Positions 1 through 6,432 of a stretch of DNA of 9,680 nt are shown piece after piece. The notes under the pieces were generated by a model that saw nothing but the letters and a program-made list of their open reading frames with translations, was not told where the DNA came from and did not search any database. Positions within the stretch are counted from its first letter, which is position 1. Each line of letters starts with the position of its first letter. A program made the position numbers and the translations under genes. The DNA is taken from NCBI GenBank assembly GCA_030066245.1, contig JASJBY010000198.1, forward strand, positions 1-9,680, read 5' to 3'. This stretch comes from Gammaproteobacteria bacterium (lineage in GTDB: Bacteria > Pseudomonadota > Gammaproteobacteria > JAABTG01).

Positions 1-1716
1 CCGTGCATTGCCCAGATCGATACGCTGGCGGCAGAGTTTCCCGCAGAGACCAACTATCTGTACACCACTTATCACGCCCATCATGATGACGTCGCCCCCT
101 CGTGGCGCAAGAAGATCATGGTGCTCGGCTCCGGGGCTTACCGTATCGGTTCCAGCGTAGAGTTCGACTGGTGCGCGGTAAACGCCGTGCAGGAAGCAGA
201 TGCCCTGGGCTATGAGACCATCATGCTCAACTGCAACCCTGAGACGGTAAGCACGGACTACGACGTCTGCGACATGCTGTTCTTCGAGGAAATCAGCGCG
301 GAGAACGTCCTGGCGCTTTACGAGCGGGAAAAGCCGGAAGGGGTGGTGATCAGCATGGGGGGGCAGCTGCCCAATAACCTCGCCATGGCGCTGCACGAGG
401 CTGGCGTACCCATCCTCGGGACCAGCGCCACGAACATCGACCAGGCTGAGGACCGTCGCAAGTTCAGTGCCCTGCTCGATGCCCTGCGGATCGATCAGCC
501 CCGCTGGCTGCACGTCACCGATGTGGGCGACGCGGAGAGCATCGTTGAACGACTCGGGGGCTTCCCGGTTCTTGTGCGCCCCAGCTACGTGCTGAGCGGG
601 GCAGCCATGGCGGTGGCCCACGAGCACGCTGAGCTGCAGCGTATTCTGGCGAGGGCCACGGAGGTCTCTCCCGAGCATCCGGTAGTGGTATCCAAGTTCG
701 AGACCCATGCGCGGGAGGTGGAGATCGACGCCGTCGCCGACGGAGGCGAGCTGGTGCTGTGGGCGATTAGCGAGCACATCGAGGACGCAGGCGTGCACAG
801 CGGTGACGCAACGCTGGTGCTGCCACCGCAGATGCTCTACCTCCCAACCATCCGTCGCATCAAGCAGATTGCCACGGTGCTGGCACGCGCTCTTTCTATC
901 ACCGGTCCTTTCAATGTGCAGTTTCTGGCCAAGCGAAATTCAGTCAAGGTGATCGAGTGCAACCTGCGCGCCTCCCGCAGCCTGCCCTTCGTCTCCAAAG
1001 TAACCGGCCACAACTTCGCTGCAGAAGCCATGCGCCGCATGTTGGGAGTGGCTCGCAAGATCCAGAATCAGAGCCTGGATCTCGACTACGTGGGCGTGAA
1101 AGCTCCCATGTTCTCTTTCTCTCGTTTGGTGGGCGCTGACCCCATGCTCGGTGTCGAAATGACAAGCACCGGAGAAGTCGGTTGTTTGGGCAGCGACCTG
1201 CACGAGGCGCTGTTGCACAGCCTGCACGCCACGGGCATTCGCTTCCCTGAGAGGGGTGTGCTCCTGTCTCTCGGCCCGGTGGCCGATAAGTACTGGTTCG
1301 CCGACGAAGCCCGCATTCTGGCCGACGAGCTGGCTCTGCCCATCTATGCAACCGTCGGCACCGCCGAGATGCTGCAGGAACTCGGCATCGAGTGCACCGT
1401 GGTGGCAAAGAAAGCAGGGGACGGCAACAGCGCATTGGATGTCATCGATTCGGGAAAAGTCGACCTGGTCATCAATGTGCCCCGCGAGTACGACGCTAAG
1501 GGACGCCCTGACGGTTACCTCATCCGCCGCCAGGCGGTTGACGCCGGCATTCCGCTGATCACCGACCTGCAGCTCGCCCGAGCACTGGTGGAGTCCCTGC
1601 GGAGAAGAAAACCCGACTCCCTGGTGGTTCAGGCCTGGAACGATTATCTCGACCTGGAGAACGAGCCCAAGCCGCAGACCGCAGTCAACGCACCGCGAAA
1701 AGCCGGCGGAGAATAG
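1..1716 (+). CDS. carB: Carbamoyl-phosphate synthase large subunit, C-terminal half (5' truncated by window)
   Basis: CarB makes carbamoyl phosphate from bicarbonate, glutamine-derived ammonia and two ATP, for pyrimidine and arginine synthesis in the cytosol. The reading frame is open from base 1, so the N-terminal half lies upstream; 571 residues are visible. The ATG at 118 is internal: the preceding codons encode QIDTLAAEFP and NYLYTTY, typical of the middle of CarB. The second pre-ATP-grasp and ATP-grasp domains span about residues 38-420, with LGSGAYRIGSSVEFDW at 42-57, NPETVSTDYD near 79-88, RPSYVLSGAAM near 193-203 and the Mg-site segment IECNLRASRS at 318-327. An MGS-like regulatory domain follows at about 419-534 (GDGNSALDVI, then GYLIRRQAVD). 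YRIGSSVEFDW, ECNLRASRS and MFSFSRLVGAD resemble animal CAD/CPS1 more than E. coli CarB (NRIGQGIEFD, EVNPRAARTVPF). No carA is visible. The gene is convergent with the minus-strand LPS genes. The family call is near certain; the subtype rests on remembered motifs. Confidence 0.96.
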   Translation, partial: PCIAQIDTLAAEFPAETNYLYTTYHAHHDDVAPSWRKKIMVLGSGAYRIGSSVEFDWCAVNAVQEADALGYETIMLNCNPETVSTDYDVCDMLFFEEISAENVLALYEREKPEGVVISMGGQLPNNLAMALHEAGVPILGTSATNIDQAEDRRKFSALLDALRIDQPRWLHVTDVGDAESIVERLGGFPVLVRPSYVLSGAAMAVAHEHAELQRILARATEVSPEHPVVVSKFETHAREVEIDAVADGGELVLWAISEHIEDAGVHSGDATLVLPPQMLYLPTIRRIKQIATVLARALSITGPFNVQFLAKRNSVKVIECNLRASRSLPFVSKVTGHNFAAEAMRRMLGVARKIQNQSLDLDYVGVKAPMFSFSRLVGADPMLGVEMTSTGEVGCLGSDLHEALLHSLHATGIRFPERGVLLSLGPVADKYWFADEARILADELALPIYATVGTAEMLQELGIECTVVAKKAGDGNSALDVIDSGKVDLVINVPREYDAKGRPDGYLIRRQAVDAGIPLITDLQLARALVESLRRRKPDSLVVQAWNDYLDLENEPKPQTAVNAPRKAGGE

Positions 1717-1786
1717 CCGGTAGTCTGGCCAGAGTCCGCGTAGCCGTCGAGGGACTGCGTATCACGCAAGCTTCCGCGCGGAGTTG

Positions 1787-1864
1787 GGTGACTCGTTACT
1801 CGTGAATCGTGACTCGCGGCTCGGTGACTCGGTGACTCGGTGACTCGGTGACTCGGTGACTCGG
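1787..1864. repeat. GTGACTCG octamer tandem array (left arm)
   Basis: Bases 1821-1860 are five perfect copies of TCGGTGAC, followed by a partial copy to 1864. The preceding 34 bases (from 1787) hold degenerate units of the same type: GTGACTCG, TTACTCG, TGAATCG, TGACTCG. The unit is the reverse complement of the CGAGTCAC octamers found 210-280 bp further right, so the two groups form an inverted pair. Confidence 0.95.
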
Positions 1865-1923
1865 AAAGAGTATGGCGCACCCCCAGCGCCTGTCGAGTGC
1901 TCCAGCCCCCCATTCACGAATTA

Positions 1924-1953
1924 GGTCCCGGGAGCGCGCCTCGACTCGGGACC
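1924..1953. repeat. 7-bp inverted repeat GGTCCCG / CGGGACC
   Basis: GGTCCCG (1924-1930) and CGGGACC (1947-1953) can form a GC-rich 7-bp stem around a 16-nt loop, inside which GAG and CTC could pair as well. No T-run follows on the plus strand (GCTTGCTTGG) and none on the minus strand, so a Rho-independent terminator is not supported. It sits between the two octamer arms. Confidence 0.55.
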
Positions 1954-1979
1954 GCTTGCTTGGTGATTGCCTGTCTTCC

Positions 1980-2016
1980 CGACCTACGACCTCCCATCTA
2001 CCATCTACGACCTACG
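1980..2016. repeat. Short direct repeats CGACCTACG and CCATCTA
   Basis: CGACCTACG occurs at 1980-1988 and again at 2008-2016, flanking two adjacent copies of CCATCTA (1994-2007). This is another low-complexity patch in the same spacer. Its unit differs from the TCAC-type arrays. No function can be read from it. Confidence 0.7.
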
Positions 2017-2057
2017 CCTGCAGCCTAACCACGCGGCTCACAGGGACGGTGTGTCCG

Positions 2058-2105
2058 CGAGTCACCGCGTCTTCCGAGTCACCGAGTCACCATCAACCGA
2101 GTCAC
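2058..2105. repeat. CGAGTCAC octamer copies (right arm, inverted to the left array)
   Basis: CGAGTCAC occurs at 2058-2065, 2075-2082, 2083-2090 and 2098-2105, with a further copy at 2134-2141 inside the heptamer array. The 18 bases at 2074-2091 (CCGAGTCACCGAGTCACC) are the exact reverse complement of GGTGACTCGGTGACTCGG in the left array (for example 1823-1840). RNA from either strand could therefore form a long-range helix of at least 18 bp. Confidence 0.93.
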
Positions 2106-2113
2106 CCTCTTCC

Positions 2114-2197
2114 TATTCACGCTTCACGCTTCACGAGTCACTACTCACCACTCACCACTCACCACTCACCACTCACTACTCACTGCTCACTGCTCAC
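2114..2197. repeat. Twelve NNNTCAC heptamers in perfect 7-bp phase
   Basis: From 2114 the sequence divides without a slip into twelve heptamers that all end in TCAC: the leading triplets are TAT, GCT, GCT, GAG, TAC, CAC (x4), TAC, TGC, TGC. A thirteenth degenerate unit (TATTCCC) follows at 2198-2204. The last complete unit ends at 2197, the final base of the carbamoyltransferase TAG stop (2199-2197 on the minus strand). Read on the minus strand each unit is GTGANNN, so a TGA recurs every 7 bases and passes through all three frames. Confidence 0.93.
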
Positions 2198-3927
2198 TAT
2201 TCCCCACCCCCCTTCGTCACAAGCACATCTTCCATGATGAGATAGCGCAGACCCGTGGCGAAGAACATGTCCAGGGCGTCTTTGGGCGAGCAGACCATGG
2301 GCTCACCTCTCCGGTTCAAGGATGTGTTGAGCAGCACCGGCAGGCCCGTGCGAGCCTGGAACGCCTCAATCAGGCGGTAGTAACGCGGATTAGTGCGGCG
2401 GGTCACCACCTGCGGTCGGGTGGAGTCGTCCTTGTGAACGACCTCGCCTAGGCGCCCCCGCCAGGGCTCCTGAACATGGAAGGCGAGAGTCATGTAGGGG
2501 GCGGGATGAGTGGTACCCAGTATTTCCTCCGCTGCCGGCTCAAGGATGCTGGGACAAAAAGGTCGCCAGCGCTCCCGGTACTTCACCTGAGCGTTGATGG
2601 TATCGGCCATGCCCGGCCGCGCCGGGTGGGCGAGAATGCTGCGATTACCCAGCGCCCGGGGACCGAACTCCATGGCTCCCTGAAACCAGGCCAGAGGTTG
2701 GCCGGCGGCCAGGATCTCCACACCGCGGCCTACCGGGTCGTCCAGTCGCTGCCAATGCTCGGCAGCTGCGTGCTCCTCACAGGTACGCAGGCACTGGTCC
2801 GTGGTATAGGCAGGCCCAAGATAGACGTGCTCCAGCGGCTGGATGTGCTCACGGAGCTGAGCCCCCACGAAGGCGGCGGCACCGAGGCCGGTGCCGGCAT
2901 CCCCGGCGGCGGGTTGCACGAAAAGCTCACGCACCTGTGGAAGGGCGAGGAGGCGTTGATTGAGCTTGACGTTCAAGGCGACCCCGCCGGCAAGACACAG
3001 CCGGCCTGTTTCTGCCAGAGCGTCCCCCAGGAAGTGCTCGACCAGCGCTACGGTGACGTGCTCAAGCAGTCTCTGCAGGGCAGCGGCATAGTCCACGTAA
3101 GGCTGGTCAATGTGGTCTCCCTTGCGCGGCGGCCCCAGCCACTCCACCAGCGCAGGGCTGAAGAAATAGCCTTTGCCTCGCTCCTTGTAGCGCCGCAGGC
3201 CAACAACATTCACCAGGCGATTGTTGATGCGGATGGATCGCCTGTCATAACGGAGCAGACGCGACAGGTCACGGCGTTCCGGATCGCCGTATGCGGCCAT
3301 GCCCATTACCTTGAATTCACCGTCGAGCATCTCGAAGCCCAGGTATTCGGTGAAGGCGGCATAGAGTCCACCCAGGGAGTCCGGATCGTAGAACTCCCGG
3401 ATCGTGCGAATGCGTCCGTGTTCGCCGTAGCCGAATAGGGTTGTCGTGTACTCGCCCTTGCCGTCGATGCTGAGGATGGCGGCCTTGTCACGGAAACCGC
3501 TGAGGTGATACGCACTACTGGCGTGAGCCAGATGATGCTCCACGGGCACGAGGCGGACCGCTGCGGGAAAGCACAGGTCCCGCAGCATACGGCGGATGTT
3601 GCGAACATGGCGGCGGTAACGGCGGTTGCCGTTGACAAGCGCATCGAGAGCCCGATCCGGCGCATACCAGTGGCGCCAGGCGTAGTGCCACCGAGCCGGG
3701 CGGAAGATACTGATGGGGGCGTATGGGAAAGCGACGAGGTCCACGTCAGCCGGGTGGACGTCTGCTTGTTGCAGACAGAAACGAACCGCGGATTCCGGCA
3801 ATCGACCCTTGGCGTGTTTCTGCCGGCAGAAACGCTCCTCTTCCGCTGCCGCCACCAGCCGCCCGTCCACGAGCAGAGCAGCAGCGGCGTCATGATAAAC
3901 GAACCCGGAAAGTCCCAGTATGACCAC
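2197..3927 (-). CDS. wapO: LPS-core O-carbamoyltransferase, NodU/CmcH family
   Basis: This 576-aa protein has the usual length for the family, which moves a carbamoyl group from carbamoyl phosphate to a sugar hydroxyl through a carbamoyl-adenylate. The N-terminal Kae1-like domain begins ILGLSGFVYHDAAAALLVDG and carries the metal-site segment EHHLAHASSAY (130-140), ILSIDGKGEY (151-160), GGVALNV (314-320) and GDAGTGLGAA (342-351). The C-terminal YrdC-like domain (about 370-576) carries GAMEFGPRALGNRSILAHP (417-435), RERWRPFCPSI (451-461) and LLNTSLNRRGEPMV (532-545). The start is GTG at 3927, since no ATG, GTG, TTG or CTG lies between it and an in-frame upstream TAG and family members begin here; a weak GGGA sits 5 nt before it. 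Its place after waaF-waaC-waaG-waaP matches PA5005/WapO of P. aeruginosa, proposed to carbamoylate heptose II. The family is certain; the acceptor is inferred from context. Confidence 0.93.
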   Translation of the reverse strand: MVILGLSGFVYHDAAAALLVDGRLVAAAEEERFCRQKHAKGRLPESAVRFCLQQADVHPADVDLVAFPYAPISIFRPARWHYAWRHWYAPDRALDALVNGNRRYRRHVRNIRRMLRDLCFPAAVRLVPVEHHLAHASSAYHLSGFRDKAAILSIDGKGEYTTTLFGYGEHGRIRTIREFYDPDSLGGLYAAFTEYLGFEMLDGEFKVMGMAAYGDPERRDLSRLLRYDRRSIRINNRLVNVVGLRRYKERGKGYFFSPALVEWLGPPRKGDHIDQPYVDYAAALQRLLEHVTVALVEHFLGDALAETGRLCLAGGVALNVKLNQRLLALPQVRELFVQPAAGDAGTGLGAAAFVGAQLREHIQPLEHVYLGPAYTTDQCLRTCEEHAAAEHWQRLDDPVGRGVEILAAGQPLAWFQGAMEFGPRALGNRSILAHPARPGMADTINAQVKYRERWRPFCPSILEPAAEEILGTTHPAPYMTLAFHVQEPWRGRLGEVVHKDDSTRPQVVTRRTNPRYYRLIEAFQARTGLPVLLNTSLNRRGEPMVCSPKDALDMFFATGLRYLIMEDVLVTKGGGE

Positions 3928-4128
3928 AGTCGTCCCGTCGTGATGGGCACCCCTTCCAATAACGTGCTCGGCGGCCCTTCTGCCTGGCTCGCGCGATCCC
4001 CAATCCCCGTCCGCCCCGACCGCAGTCGCACCCGCCCCTGCAGGAGCACCCGTCGTTATCGCTCCAGCACCCGACTACCCGCCGGAACCCTCACCTGACA
4101 TACTTCGACGTAATCGCGTGACACTACA
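3928..4128. other. 201-bp gap between kinase gene and carbamoyltransferase
   Basis: This is the largest gap in the minus-strand gene series. I see no convincing -35/-10 pair or T-tailed terminator. On the minus strand GGAGC and GCTCC could form a 5-bp stem around 13 nt (about 4038-4062). The carbamoyltransferase frame stays open through most of it but offers no usual start codon. The gene may use read-through from the LPS genes or a promoter not recognisable by eye. Confidence 0.5.
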
Positions 4129-6432
4129 CTAGCCCCCGAGCATGGCCCGGAAACGCCCCTCCACGTCAGGCAGATGCTTCCAGTTCGCGAGAAAACGCCT
4201 GGTATCCTTCTGGATCGCCCGCTGTGGAGGCCACGCCGGACGAAAGCGCCGCAACCCATCAAGGTCCACCAGCAGGGGACCGGATGACGCCATGATGATG
4301 TTAGTTGCCTTCAAATCCCCGTGTTGCAGACGCCGAGCGTGCAGTTTTCGGAGCAGCGCGCTTACCTGATAAAGGGCCTCCTGGTCTGGCACGGCTCCGT
4401 CATCGGCAAGGCCGAAACTGGCCAGACAGGTGGGGCCGGGGACAAACTCCGTCACCAGGTAGCTCCGGCGCCGAAGGGGGCCCAGGCGGTGCTCCAGCAT
4501 GGCAAGCGGCCGGGCCGTCGGAACGCCGTCGAACAGCAGGGCATGGGCGTTCCGCCAGGCTCGCGCGGCGCGGGTTGCGCGTAACCCGCGGAGCAGCGCG
4601 TGCCGCCAACCCTTGATGTTATAGCGCTTCACCACCACTTGCTGGCCGTTGACTTGCACCACCGCCACAGTGCTCGAGTTGCCATCCTTGAGGGTTCTGA
4701 CTCGGCGATGCCCCAAGTAGGCGTCCGGGTCGGCGAGCAGATTGAGCATCTCGCCCCGATAACAGGTCCGGTCACACAACAGCCGATGCCACCGGTCTTG
4801 TCGGTGAACGACGGCGGAGCAGTTCCGAAACGCCTTCCTGAGCACCTTGCGCCGACGCCGGCGCCGAGCACCCCGAATAGCGCCAGCCAGCCACAGCTTG
4901 TCCAGTTTCCCGGTTTCTCCGCCGCTCGCAGCGGCGTAGTCGGCGTAGAGACCCATGCCTACCGGATCCGCTTCGCAGGGAAACTGGGCCAGAAGCAGCG
5001 CCAGATTCGCGCGCGCGGCTCGCCGCGCCACCGGAGCACGCAGGAGGCGGACATCACCGGCATCCAGGGTAACAATGCCATCGGGTGTACAGGCAAAGTT
5101 GCCCAGATGGGGGTCACGGGGTACGACCCCCCGCCGGTGATGGGCCCCCAAGTGAACCAGCAAATCCCGGAGCAAGGCCCGATGTCGACCCGGCTCGGTT
5201 CGTTGCAGCCATGCCCGATCCAGGGTCCTGGAAGCGGCCAGGTATTCGCAGACCAGAAAGCGCCCGCCGCCCACGGCCGCGCCGGCGTGAAGCAGGCGAG
5301 GCGCCGGAATTCCTCGGACATGCAGCTGGCGCAACGCGTGTAGTTCCCGGCGCCAGCGGCGGTCACCGGAAAACCCGGCAGCAAAGAGCTTGATGAACAC
5401 CGGCCTGCCGTTCCAGTGCCCGCTGCATGCCAGCCGCTTCCCCGGACGGACACGCAGGGCCCGCTCGCAGACGAGCTCTCCCCGCAACGGCACTGACCCG
5501 ACCACGGGCACCGAAAAAGGCAGCGCTGCGGCATCCGTCAGCTCCGGGATGCGCTTGCCGTCGGCTTCGGCGGCACGGCATGGGCCCGTGACACGCAAGT
5601 GCGGTGGCAGCACCAACTCAGCCGAGAACTCGCGGCGGTAGCTCCGGCAGAGCCGCCTGATCACACGCCGCCACAGCGCCCGTTCGGTGCAGAGGCTTTT
5701 CCGCCAGTCTTCTCGGTAGATCCGGAGAAAACGGACCAGGTCCCGGCTGGTCAGACTCATACCCGCCGGGCCGTACTGGCAGGAGTAGAGCAGACCCGCC
5801 AGGTCTTTGGCCGCCCAGCGCAGCGGCGTTCGCAGGCGGAGCTGGGCGCGGTGCAAATCCATGACATACACCTGCCAGGTTTCGGGTGCGCGAAAGAACT
5901 CCTCCCGTCCGGCCGCCAGTCTTAAGTGACAGAGATAGTAATCCCTGTGGTTGATGCCGTTCTCGTGGAGAACCCGAGTCAAGCGGGCCACCTGGGCGAT
6001 CAGAGCCCATTTTGCCCGCACGGCCGTGGGTCGGTGCTCATGTCGTTTGATCTCTCGAGCCCAGTACTCCAGGTCCCGCGTGCCCTCAAGAGACTCGGTG
6101 ACCAGGAACGAGCACCGCGTTGCCGGGTTGCGTCCTTGCTGCCCGAAGGCCACCCAGCGCGGCGCCGGCACCGCGAGCGATTCGAGGCGCCGCAGGGCTC
6201 GCCACTCGGTCTTTGCCCCCAGAACGGGAAGGCGCAGACAGACCAGATTCTTGCATATCTCCCGCCAGCCCTGGCCTCGATGACACTTGATGAAGAAGCG
6301 CCGCCCGTTGCGCTCGAAAGCCAGTGTGCGTCGCCCCCCGGCCTCTCGGTATACCTCACCAGCCGTGCCACAGACCTCGGCCACGCTGCGCTCCGGAAAC
6401 AGGCTTTCGCAGCCGAGCCGGACCCTAATCAC
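4129..6432 (-). CDS. waaP: WaaP heptose kinase fused to two further LPS-kinase-like domains
   Basis: The product is 767 aa, roughly three times a normal WaaP (about 265 aa). Domain 1 (about 1-270) matches WaaP/RfaP, the ATP-dependent kinase of inner-core heptose I: GEVYRE, ATP lysine K49 in FFIKCHRGQGW, LPVLGAKTEWRAL, catalytic NHRDYYLCHL (D164) and MDLHRAQ (D192). Domain 2 (about 300-540) repeats a kinase pattern: K348 in PVFIKLF, E363, RDPHLGNF (D440, N445) and LDAGD (D457). Domain 3 (about 570-767) has K602 in VVVKRY, HGDLKATNI (D706, N711) and VDLDG (D723). All three keep Lys and Asp residues expected of active kinases. An arginine-rich stretch (RRRRRRK, 523-529) precedes domain 3. In Pseudomonas, as I recall, waaP is followed by separate kinase-like genes, so this looks like their fusion. 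Start: the frame is open up to 6546, but GTG at 6432 fits WaaP N-termini and overlaps the waaG stop (GTGATTAG), suggesting translational coupling. Substrates of domains 2 and 3 are unknown. Confidence 0.9.
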   Translation of the reverse strand: MIRVRLGCESLFPERSVAEVCGTAGEVYREAGGRRTLAFERNGRRFFIKCHRGQGWREICKNLVCLRLPVLGAKTEWRALRRLESLAVPAPRWVAFGQQGRNPATRCSFLVTESLEGTRDLEYWAREIKRHEHRPTAVRAKWALIAQVARLTRVLHENGINHRDYYLCHLRLAAGREEFFRAPETWQVYVMDLHRAQLRLRTPLRWAAKDLAGLLYSCQYGPAGMSLTSRDLVRFLRIYREDWRKSLCTERALWRRVIRRLCRSYRREFSAELVLPPHLRVTGPCRAAEADGKRIPELTDAAALPFSVPVVGSVPLRGELVCERALRVRPGKRLACSGHWNGRPVFIKLFAAGFSGDRRWRRELHALRQLHVRGIPAPRLLHAGAAVGGGRFLVCEYLAASRTLDRAWLQRTEPGRHRALLRDLLVHLGAHHRRGVVPRDPHLGNFACTPDGIVTLDAGDVRLLRAPVARRAARANLALLLAQFPCEADPVGMGLYADYAAASGGETGKLDKLWLAGAIRGARRRRRRKVLRKAFRNCSAVVHRQDRWHRLLCDRTCYRGEMLNLLADPDAYLGHRRVRTLKDGNSSTVAVVQVNGQQVVVKRYNIKGWRHALLRGLRATRAARAWRNAHALLFDGVPTARPLAMLEHRLGPLRRRSYLVTEFVPGPTCLASFGLADDGAVPDQEALYQVSALLRKLHARRLQHGDLKATNIIMASSGPLLVDLDGLRRFRPAWPPQRAIQKDTRRFLANWKHLPDVEGRFRAMLGG

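Larger units (their letters stand above)
1717..2196. other. Gene-free, repeat-rich spacer between convergent genes
   Basis: This 480-bp stretch lies between the stop of carB (+) and the stop of the carbamoyltransferase (-). Frames open across its right part translate to Ser/Thr/His-rich low-complexity peptides with no family resemblance, so I call no gene. It contains a GTGACTCG octamer array, a GGTCCCG/CGGGACC inverted repeat, a CATCTAC/CGACCTACG repeat patch, scattered CGAGTCAC octamers and a heptamer NNNTCAC array, each listed separately. No canonical GC stem followed by a T-run was found for either gene. The whole may serve as a bidirectional transcript end; that is inference from position only. 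Confidence 0.85.

Noticed and set aside
1724..1735. TCTGGCCAGA palindrome just after carB as terminator or operator
   Set aside because: A 10-bp palindrome without loop or T-run is weak and can occur by chance in GC-rich DNA.
1924..1953. Rho-independent terminator
   Set aside because: The GC stem exists, but no T-run follows on either strand and the loop is long.
1787..2204. CRISPR array
   Set aside because: Units are 7-8 bp with no unique spacers of 25-40 bp and no cas genes; this is simple-sequence repetition.
1872..2245. Open plus-strand frames in the repeat spacer (121 and 92 codons)
   Set aside because: The translations are Ser/Thr/His/Leu-rich low complexity created by the short repeats, with no ribosome binding site or family resemblance.
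2476..3438. 320-codon plus-strand open frame
   Set aside because: It is antisense to the carbamoyltransferase, whose motifs are certain; the translation shows no domain and arises from GC-rich codon bias.
3306..4049. 247-codon minus-strand frame upstream of and within the carbamoyltransferase
   Set aside because: It is an out-of-frame shadow of the carbamoyltransferase N-terminus; its upstream part fills only the 201-bp gap and has no recognisable motif.
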